From positions 62,001 through 126,000 of IMG/VR virus record IMGVR_UViG_3300042894_006198: DNA of 64,000 bases. One strand, given 5' to 3'. This document shows positions 59,100-64,000 of this stretch, piece by piece. This DNA is from a virus. Numbering within the stretch: the first letter of the stretch is position 1; the number at the start of each line of letters is the position of its first letter. The position numbers were made by a program, and so were the translations under genes. The notes below the pieces were generated by a model, which saw only the letters and a list, made by a program, of their open reading frames with translations, made no database searches and was not told the origin of the DNA.

Positions 59100-59242
59100 G
59101 ATTATTAATTAAAGATTATAAGTTGACACCTTTAGGTTGGTTTATTGCATTGTTGTTTGGATTGTTTTATGTACCACTATGGATATTATTTCATCCTAAA
59201 GAATTTTGGCAAGAATCTTTAAAACCATGGTTTAAAGAATGA
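59096..59242 (+). CDS. Small membrane protein, 48 aa
   Basis: ATG overlaps the preceding stop (ATGA). One hydrophobic segment (W-F-I-A-L-L-F-G-L-F-Y-V-P-L-W-I-L-F) and a Trp-rich basic tail. Overlaps the next gene by 4 nt. Unknown. Confidence 0.45.
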   Translation: MRLLIKDYKLTPLGWFIALLFGLFYVPLWILFHPKEFWQESLKPWFKE

Positions 59243-59451
59243 ATAATCACTTACGTACTATTGCAACTAAAGCTAGTCGTGATATTGATTTAGCATATAT
59301 GGGTGATGCTTATGCCATCTCACTTACTAAAGCCATTATTAAAGATTTAACTGATGAATTAGGCAAGGTTAAATGGATGGGCGATGATGAAGGATGGGAC
59401 AAAGCTATACAAGCTGTACAAAAAGAAATTAAATCACGTTATGGGTTGTGA
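59239..59451 (+). CDS. Hypothetical protein, 70 aa
   Basis: Helical, mixed-charge protein with a tryptophan-containing G-W-D-K-A-I-Q-A-V-Q segment. Its 3' end overlaps the minus-strand gene at 59434 by 18 nt. Co-transcribed with the two genes upstream. Unknown. Confidence 0.5.
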   Translation: MNNHLRTIATKASRDIDLAYMGDAYAISLTKAIIKDLTDELGKVKWMGDDEGWDKAIQAVQKEIKSRYGL

Positions 59452-59727
59452 TCGATTGTTGATAACTTCATCATAAGTTTTTACAATATCTAATTCTTGT
59501 GGGTCATGATTTTTATCATAAGGCACAGGTAATTCTTGCCATTCGTTTTCGCTTACATCACATGTAATTAAAATTTTATATTTGTGTCCATCACTTGTAT
59601 AAAGTTCGATATTTTCCAAACCTATAACACTATGGCTTGCTTTAATCAGTGCTTCACCTAGTGATTTTAGTGCCAATTTTTCACCAATAATATATGCACG
59701 TCCGTTAGGTTCAGAATGATTGTGCAT
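59434..59727 (-). CDS. Hypothetical protein, 97 aa (minus strand)
   Basis: Start at 59727, preceded by AAGGTAGG as ribosome site; an in-frame GTG at 59754 would overlap the polymerase gene but has no such site. The N-terminus is His-rich (M-H-N-H-S-E-P-N-G). It probably shares a transcript with the DnaE-like gene just upstream (20-nt gap). Unknown. Confidence 0.5.
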   Translation of the reverse strand: MHNHSEPNGRAYIIGEKLALKSLGEALIKASHSVIGLENIELYTSDGHKYKILITCDVSENEWQELPVPYDKNHDPQELDIVKTYDEVINNRSQPIT

Positions 59728-59746
59728 ATGTAACCTACCTTTTATA

Positions 59747-61420
59747 TTATTCACGATATAAATCCTTTATTTTAAAACGCTTATGTTTTTTGACGGTAAC
59801 ATACTCCGTATTATTTTTATAACCTAATTGACCAACGCCCCATAATATAGGTTGATCATGAAAACTAATGGCTTTGTCAACAATTACGTCAAGGTATCGA
59901 TTGTTACCTGTTCCTAATGTAACAAATGTTATATATTCTTTTGGTTTACTTTTGAAAACACGATAGTTAGCTACTAGACCACAGAATTCGATTTCACCTG
60001 GTTTGCGGATTTCATTGCAAAAAGGTAAGAATTTTTTACTGTGCCATTTGCCCTCTTTAGATAATTCTGATAGTTCATTGCCTTCGTAAATACTAACCAC
60101 TGCGTCAGCCAATTTAGCCTCGTGATGATATACCCATCGACTATAACTACCTTGACAATGTTTTAAAGTAGCTTGCCAAAACTTTTGTGGGTTATGTGCT
60201 TTTTGATAGGCAATCGCCCATATTAGTCGCCCTAAATTTATGGCATGAGCACGACACAAACCAAAATTACTAAGTTCACGTAGAGCAAAAAATATTTCTT
60301 CTTTGTGCTCATGTTCGCCAATCATTTTCATAAATTCAAATATTTTTTCTTCGTCTTTTTTGGCAAATGCTCTGCGCCACATATCAGCATCATATTGGTT
60401 ACAACCTAACAATTCACTAATTAATATGATGGCATCATCCTCAAAAACTATAGTATTATTAAAATTATCCTTGCTCCAATCTTGAAAAAAACTGGCTTTA
60501 CGTCTACCTTGTGTAGCAACAGGTCTGATTAAAGCAGTTGCCAATACACAATCTTCACGTTTCTTTGGTTTTATTGCACGTAATAATCGACGCATGGCAG
60601 GACTTTCAGCTTGCGTTACACCAAGTACATTACCACTACTCAATAATTCAGATGTTTTTTCATCATACTCAGGATAGTCTAATAAGTTCATATTAGGATC
60701 AATCTCGTGCAATTGTGATAATCCACGATTAGCAAGAATATCAATTTTAAAATGTTCTAAATCTTCAATCTCATATTTGTCGAGTAAAATTTGATTTTGA
60801 GCATTGATCAAACTTTTAGGTACAGAACGATCAAAGATTAGTATTCCACCACAATGTTTACTAATACATCGTTTTTTACCAAGTAATTTATTTGCCAATC
60901 GTTTAGCATCTTCAGCATATTCAGGAACAACTTTTTCTAAATTTAAATCACGTGGTAGTCTACCTTTTGCGCCAAAGCGTTTAGCTGCTTCACGCACTGC
61001 GCTTTTTTCTTTATAGGTAACATAATTGCTTACTCTAGCTGATTGACCTTTCCATTTGTTAAATATTCGATTCATAACTGTTTCTTGTTGCCAATGTGGA
61101 AAGTCTAAATCAATGTCAGGCAAATCATCACGCTTAGGGTTCATGAAGCGTGATAGTGGTATTTTTTCTTTAATTGGGTCAACGTCACTAATTCCAAGTA
61201 ACCAACATACTAAACTACTACCTGCGCTACCACGTGTCATGTGTGGTATGTCAACCGTAAGTTTTAATATATCAACCACTCGTAAAAAATGCTTTGCAAA
61301 GTTAAGATCAAGTATGAGATTTAATTCTTCTTCAAGTCTTGATTCGTATTCAGGTAGTTGGGGTAATGATCTTGTAAAGTGACTAACTAACGTTTCTAAT
61401 TGCTTTAATCTTTCTTCCAT
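59747..61420 (-). CDS. DnaE-type DNA polymerase III alpha, PHP-less
   Basis: 557 residues, about half of bacterial DnaE. R-G-S-A-G-S-S-L (63-70) and P-D102-I-D104-L-D-F are palm motifs, and D227 in F-K-I-D-I-L-A is the third catalytic Asp. So the C-family active site is intact. The N-terminal PHP domain is missing and the protein starts just before the palm. Fingers and an OB-like C-terminus appear retained. It could assist replication or be a specialised repair polymerase. Weak AAGGCAC ribosome site; a minus-strand ATAAATA lies 40 nt upstream. Confidence 0.75.
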   Translation of the reverse strand: MEERLKQLETLVSHFTRSLPQLPEYESRLEEELNLILDLNFAKHFLRVVDILKLTVDIPHMTRGSAGSSLVCWLLGISDVDPIKEKIPLSRFMNPKRDDLPDIDLDFPHWQQETVMNRIFNKWKGQSARVSNYVTYKEKSAVREAAKRFGAKGRLPRDLNLEKVVPEYAEDAKRLANKLLGKKRCISKHCGGILIFDRSVPKSLINAQNQILLDKYEIEDLEHFKIDILANRGLSQLHEIDPNMNLLDYPEYDEKTSELLSSGNVLGVTQAESPAMRRLLRAIKPKKREDCVLATALIRPVATQGRRKASFFQDWSKDNFNNTIVFEDDAIILISELLGCNQYDADMWRRAFAKKDEEKIFEFMKMIGEHEHKEEIFFALRELSNFGLCRAHAINLGRLIWAIAYQKAHNPQKFWQATLKHCQGSYSRWVYHHEAKLADAVVSIYEGNELSELSKEGKWHSKKFLPFCNEIRKPGEIEFCGLVANYRVFKSKPKEYITFVTLGTGNNRYLDVIVDKAISFHDQPILWGVGQLGYKNNTEYVTVKKHKRFKIKDLYRE

Positions 61421-61460
61421 AATGTGCCTTAGTGTAGTAATAGTATGTTGTAAGCATGGT

Positions 61461-61467
61461 TATTTAT
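61461..61467 (-). promoter_or_regulatory. Late-type ATAAATA (minus) upstream of polymerase gene
   Basis: Reads leftward, 40 nt before the ATG at 61420. Shared upstream region with the divergent sigma70-like promoter at 61493. Confidence 0.35.
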
Positions 61468-61492
61468 GGATGCCGATGCCGAAGAATAAAAT

Positions 61493-61521
61493 TTGACAAG
61501 GTTGTAAGGGTATGGTACAAT
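61493..61521 (+). promoter_or_regulatory. Sigma70-like promoter
   Basis: TTGACA, 17-bp spacer, TACAAT. Drives the 45-aa gene at 61547 (AAGGAGAAC ribosome site). Confidence 0.7.
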
Positions 61522-61546
61522 GCAGTATTGTACAAGGAGAACAAAC

Positions 61547-61684
61547 ATGATTTATTTGTTTATCAGTGCATTGACTTTGATGATAGCAGTAAAAGACTTT
61601 AATGATATGGACAATAAGCTAGGATGGTTTGGTATTGTAATATCTGCTTGTAACTTTTCAGCTTTTTTATTTGAATATTTCTAA
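61547..61684 (+). CDS. Small membrane protein, 45 aa
   Basis: One or two hydrophobic segments (I-Y-L-F-I-S-A-L-T-L-M-I-A-V and F-G-I-V-I-S-A-C-N-F-S-A-F-L-F) separated by a charged loop. Clear AAGGAG site and strong promoter, so probably real despite its length. Unknown. Confidence 0.6.
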   Translation: MIYLFISALTLMIAVKDFNDMDNKLGWFGIVISACNFSAFLFEYF

Positions 61685-61687
61685 ATA
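61681..61687 (+). promoter_or_regulatory. Late-type CTAAATA, 5 nt before ATG
   Basis: Overlaps the preceding stop codon and lies exactly 5 nt before the ATG at 61693. No Shine-Dalgarno. Confidence 0.4.
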
Positions 61688-61692
61688 TACCT

Positions 61693-61827
61693 ATGAGTAA
61701 TTTTATTTGGTTTATACTAGGTGCTCTATTATGTTTCTTACTTGGAGCTATCATAGGATTTTGGGTAGAGGAATTAACTTATTCGCCACTTACACGTGGT
61801 TTTTATGAATGTAAAGGATGTTGGTAA
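61693..61827 (+). CDS. Small membrane protein, 44 aa
   Basis: One hydrophobic helix (F-I-W-F-I-L-G-A-L-L-C-F-L-L-G-A-I-I-G-F-W) with a Cys-containing tail (Y-E-C-K-G-C-W). It shares its stop with the start of the next gene (TAATG). Could be holin-like by size and topology; not provable. Confidence 0.45.
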   Translation: MSNFIWFILGALLCFLLGAIIGFWVEELTYSPLTRGFYECKGCW

Positions 61828-62054
61828 TGAAATTGTTTGATACGTATGAAAATATTGATAGTATGAAACCTTGTATGAAGCGACCTATTGTTGTACATGC
61901 GGTACAAGTTCATGAAGAATTTAGAGTAAATAGTTTAGAAGGTGACTATGCACAAGGTAAAGCAGGTGATTACTTAATGCGTGGTATAAACGGTGAACTG
62001 TATATTTGTGACCGTGAAATTTTTGAGAAAACATACGATTTTGTAAATGTCTGA
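61827..62054 (+). CDS. Hypothetical protein, 75 aa
   Basis: ATG overlaps the preceding stop. V-V-H-A-V-Q-V-H-E-E-F-R-V, then G-D-Y-L-M-R-G-I-N-G-E-L-Y-I-C-D matches a small, widespread phage protein of unknown function (PGDYG-like). Overlaps the next gene by 8 nt. Confidence 0.55.
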   Translation: MKLFDTYENIDSMKPCMKRPIVVHAVQVHEEFRVNSLEGDYAQGKAGDYLMRGINGELYICDREIFEKTYDFVNV

Positions 62055-62283
62055 TAAATTAGTTGAATTAATTAAACGTGCAGGATTTAGTAAAACTTAC
62101 GAACAAGTTCGACTTGAACGTTTGATATGGCTAACTGCACTAGAAATTAGTCCACTATTAACTGAAGAAGATTGGACAAAAGTAAAAGAATTGTTGCAGT
62201 TACCTGATGATGTACAGCAACGTAAAAACTTTAATTACTTAACAAAATTTAAACAAGAAGATCCTGAAGGATATATGAAATAG
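62047..62283 (+). CDS. Hypothetical protein, 78 aa
   Basis: 8-nt overlap with the preceding gene. Helical, charged (L-V-E-L-I-K-R-A-G-F-S; W-T-K-V-K-E-L-L-Q-L). No motif. Followed by a near-consensus promoter. Confidence 0.5.
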   Translation: MSDKLVELIKRAGFSKTYEQVRLERLIWLTALEISPLLTEEDWTKVKELLQLPDDVQQRKNFNYLTKFKQEDPEGYMK

Positions 62284-62298
62284 TTGTAAAAATACAAC

Positions 62299-62327
62299 TT
62301 GACAGTATATCCAATTTTTACTATAAT
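62299..62327 (+). promoter_or_regulatory. Sigma70-like promoter
   Basis: TTGACA, 17 bp, TATAAT, perfect consensus boxes; TATAG follows 5 nt after the -10 box. Drives the Cys-rich gene at 62357 (TAGGAGATAG ribosome site). Confidence 0.8.
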
Positions 62328-62356
62328 TTCTCTATAGTCAGATATAGGAGATAGAC

Positions 62357-62716
62357 ATGCCACTCGTTCAATACATGGATCACACTCACCCTGATGCATT
62401 CGTAGATTTTGAAAAGCTTGAACCAATGGTTAATACAGGTTATACCAAACCATGTCCTGTTTGCCAATGTTACGGTGGTTGGAATCTTAAACTCAACGCA
62501 TACCCTTTACACAATTATCCCAATACTGCAGAAAATCGTCATCGTTATTCGCACTTTCGCAGTAACTGCTCACATTGTAACGGGTATGGTTATACGTTAC
62601 CTACTGAAACTTGCAGTGGTCATGAGTGGGAGCGCAAGCAAAACCTAGGTCGTTGCTACAATTTATATGTGTGTATAAAATGCAACAAGCACATGGAAGT
62701 TGATTCTAGTGATTAA
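62357..62716 (+). CDS. Zinc-finger-like protein, 119 aa
   Basis: C-P-V-C-Q-C near residue 34, C-S-H-C-N-G-Y-G near 70, and C-Y-N-L-Y-V-C-I-K-C near 106 form at least two probable zinc-binding knuckles; histidine-rich between. Such small proteins often bind nucleic acids or host RNA polymerase. Strong promoter points to early takeover function. Family not identified. Confidence 0.55.
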   Translation: MPLVQYMDHTHPDAFVDFEKLEPMVNTGYTKPCPVCQCYGGWNLKLNAYPLHNYPNTAENRHRYSHFRSNCSHCNGYGYTLPTETCSGHEWERKQNLGRCYNLYVCIKCNKHMEVDSSD

Positions 62717-62719
62717 ATA
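62713..62719 (+). promoter_or_regulatory. Late-type TTAAATA, 4 nt before ATG
   Basis: Overlaps the preceding stop; ATG at 62724 after 4 nt; no Shine-Dalgarno. In this early-type region it could be chance. Confidence 0.3.
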
Positions 62720-62723
62720 GTAC

Positions 62724-63149
62724 ATGGAACATAATTTTTACAAACTTAAACAACGTTTACAAGAACAAGGATGGTATGTTGCATGGGCACATCCTTGTTG
62801 CCAAACTTGTGCATGGCAAGAAGTACCATATGAACATCCTGATGGGCCTAATGAAGGTAAGGAATTAGATTGGAATAAATTACTATTCAATCATGAACAA
62901 GATTGCAACATGGAATGTGAGTATGACGAAGAAAATGATGAATACATCTTACCTGATGGCATGACAAAAGATGATTACTGCACATTTCCAACACACAAAC
63001 CTGAACAAACATCAGGCTCATTATTTTGTTTCAATGGTGATGAACAAGGTGTAAAAAACTTAATCGAAGTATTACCAATCATTGAAGAAAGCGGATGCAC
63101 TTGGAGTTGGAACAAAACAGGTAATGCAAGAATTTACATAGGGTGGTAG
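62724..63149 (+). CDS. Hypothetical protein with Cys cluster, 141 aa
   Basis: H-P-C-C-Q-T-C-A-W near residue 27 is a conserved motif that I associate with DUF6891-type proteins, although that assignment needs a search. The C-terminus is acidic with Trp and Gly (W-S-W-N-K-T-G-N-A-R-I-Y-I-G-W). Unknown function; may bind a metal. Confidence 0.5.
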   Translation: MEHNFYKLKQRLQEQGWYVAWAHPCCQTCAWQEVPYEHPDGPNEGKELDWNKLLFNHEQDCNMECEYDEENDEYILPDGMTKDDYCTFPTHKPEQTSGSLFCFNGDEQGVKNLIEVLPIIEESGCTWSWNKTGNARIYIGW

Positions 63150-63167
63150 TTGTATAATTACAACGTA

Positions 63168-63196
63168 TTGACAATATATCTCAATTAATGTACAAT
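63168..63196 (+). promoter_or_regulatory. Sigma70-like promoter
   Basis: TTGACA, 17-bp spacer, TACAAT. The spacer starts ATATATCTCAAT, like other promoters in this set. Drives the 98-aa gene (AACGGAGAT ribosome site). Confidence 0.7.
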
Positions 63197-63232
63197 AGTT
63201 TTTGTGGTGATTAATTCTTAACGGAGATTGAA

Positions 63233-63529
63233 ATGAGTAAAGCCCTAGTAAACAAACTTGCCAAGATTCGTGCTGAAATTGCTCTCTTGAAGGTAGCAGA
63301 AAAGAAGGTTGAAACTGCGTTGATTACTGCTGCCAATTTCGATAGCATGACTTTTTTCGGTACTGCTACGGTTGCCACGGTAGTTCCCCAACACGAACGT
63401 GCTAGTGTTAAATATGAAGCTATGGTGCGTGATGTACTTGGTGATGCCAAAGTAGAATCGCTTGCTGAAGCATATACCAAAATCAGCAAAGTTAGTGCTG
63501 CTGTGAAATTGTCAACCTTAGTAAAATAA
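63233..63529 (+). CDS. Hypothetical protein, 98 aa
   Basis: Lys/Ala/Val-rich, helical N-terminus (L-V-N-K-L-A-K-I-R-A-E-I) followed by a strand-like region (A-T-V-A-T-V-V-P-Q). Basic overall; nucleic-acid binding is possible. Strong upstream promoter suggests high early expression. No recognised domain. Confidence 0.5.
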   Translation: MSKALVNKLAKIRAEIALLKVAEKKVETALITAANFDSMTFFGTATVATVVPQHERASVKYEAMVRDVLGDAKVESLAEAYTKISKVSAAVKLSTLVK

Positions 63530-63532
63530 TTC

Positions 63533-63561
63533 TTGACTACAGATATATTTTTAGATATACT
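63533..63561 (+). promoter_or_regulatory. Sigma70-like promoter
   Basis: TTGACT, 17 bp, TATACT, starting 4 nt after the 98-aa gene ends. Confidence 0.65.
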
Positions 63562-63598
63562 TGTATCTGTAGTAACTAATAAACAAAAGGAACAGACG

Positions 63599-63772
63599 AT
63601 GAGCATTTTCAAGAAGATCAAAGAGTTTTTCAATGAACCAGATCAAATGGAGTTGATTGAAGAGCGATTCTACAAGAAGTTGGAAGACATGAATGCTCAC
63701 CCTGAAAAGTACCAACACATTCTGAACAAGAACTCTGCCCAATCTAAGATTCCTCCAGTGTCTCTGTTTTAA
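63599..63772 (+). CDS. Small protein, 57 aa
   Basis: I take the ATG at 63599 (AAAAGGAACAGACG upstream). The upstream in-frame frame contains the promoter, so it is not used. Basic/acidic alternating helix (F-K-K-I-K-E-F-F-N-E, Q-M-E-L-I-E-E-R-F-Y-K-K-L-E). Unknown. Confidence 0.55.
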   Translation: MSIFKKIKEFFNEPDQMELIEERFYKKLEDMNAHPEKYQHILNKNSAQSKIPPVSLF

Positions 63773-63781
63773 CCCTACAGG

Positions 63782-63810
63782 TTGACAGGTCTTTGAAGTG
63801 GTTGTATAAT
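63782..63810 (+). promoter_or_regulatory. Sigma70-like promoter
   Basis: TTGACA, 17 bp, TATAAT, perfect consensus; TATAG follows 5 nt later. Drives the partial gene at 63841 (AAGGAGCAAGAG site). Confidence 0.8.
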
Positions 63811-63840
63811 ATGGGTATAGTAAACAACAAGGAGCAAGAG

Positions 63841-64000
63841 ATGAACGAACGAATTAAAGAACTTGCTAAACAAGCTCAGGATTGGGCAGATGCTCATGCA
63901 CCTTATGCCAGTGAAGAACACGAATACTTTGCTGAAAAGTTTGCCCTGTTGATTGTGAGAGAATGTGCTACTGCAATTACCAATGACGATTTGGCAAAAG
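63841..64000 (+). CDS. Hypothetical protein (3' end outside window)
   Basis: 53 codons seen. Contains E-Y-F-A-E-K-F-A-L-L-I-V-R-E-C-A, the short phage motif F-A-x-x-I-V-R-E-C-A also present in weaker form at 24289. Truncated by the window edge. Function unknown. Confidence 0.55.
   Translation, partial: MNERIKELAKQAQDWADAHAPYASEEHEYFAEKFALLIVRECATAITNDDLAK

Noticed and set aside
1-64000. CRISPR arrays, insertion sequences, attachment sites and tRNA genes
   Set aside because: No regularly spaced direct repeats, transposase-like frames or convincing cloverleafs noticed on reading; a dedicated scan was not possible.

Overview
This is a contiguous, gapless-looking piece of a large AT-rich tailed-phage genome of the T4 superfamily (myovirus). 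The diagnostic genes are a gp17-type terminase large subunit (48338-49903), a gp32-type single-strand DNA-binding protein (54385-55380), UvsX (56169-57233) and UvsY (57492-57953), a ThyX thymidylate synthase, a MoxR/VWA pair, an Rz/Rz1-like spanin pair and very large Asn/Thr-rich virion proteins. Promoter-like T4 late motifs ([ACT]TAAATA) recur throughout. The host is probably a betaproteobacterium, and this is inference. The window has a circularly permuted two-piece tmRNA with tag ANDETFALAA, a Burkholderiales-looking outer-membrane porin, a BPSL0761-like small protein and an AhpC/AhpD pair.

Layout. 1-11.7 kb: virion proteins (giant adhesin-like protein entering from the left, tail-fibre-like proteins). 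11.7-22.5 kb: a surface-modification-like cassette with two DxD glycosyltransferase-like proteins, a third GT-like protein with a DGDN motif, a sulfotransferase-like protein, four radical SAM proteins (two on each strand, facing each other) and a 795-residue protein with five H-V-F-G-T-Q repeats. 22.5-33.6 kb: host-like auxiliary genes. These include small membrane proteins, a BMP-type lipoprotein, tmRNA, a nuclease, a kinase, AhpC, a cation/proton antiporter, TerC, AhpD, a DadA-like oxidoreductase and a porin. 33.6-38.9 kb: MoxR/VWA, ThyX and unknown genes behind sigma70-like promoters. 38.9-42.2 kb: epimerase, DegT aminotransferase, spanins and a lipoprotein. 42.2-54.2 kb: putative capsid-targeted proteins, methyltransferases, a virion protein, terminase, a fused methyltransferase protein, and a ligase-like/HxGH two-domain protein. 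54.4-58 kb: recombination core gp32-HNH-UvsX-UvsY. 58-64 kb: short early-type genes behind strong sigma70-like promoters, with a PHP-less DnaE-type polymerase on the minus strand.

Expression logic visible in the sequence. Ten sigma70-like promoters (TTGACA or close, 16-17 bp, TATAAT-like) cluster at 33.5-38 kb and 58-64 kb in front of non-structural genes. T4-late-type motifs precede virion, modification and auxiliary genes. At nine starts the late motif lies exactly 5 nt before the start codon and no Shine-Dalgarno is present, which predicts leaderless late mRNAs; one of these starts would be ATA. Several proteins begin with a ten-residue leader resembling the T4 capsid-targeting sequence, suggesting that they are packaged in the head and delivered at infection.

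Limits: everything is from reading the sequence by eye. No homology search, folding or structure prediction was run. I did not see convincing tRNA genes, CRISPR arrays, insertion sequences or attachment sites. The capsid, portal, tail tube, holin and endolysin genes are not in this window as far as I can recognise.
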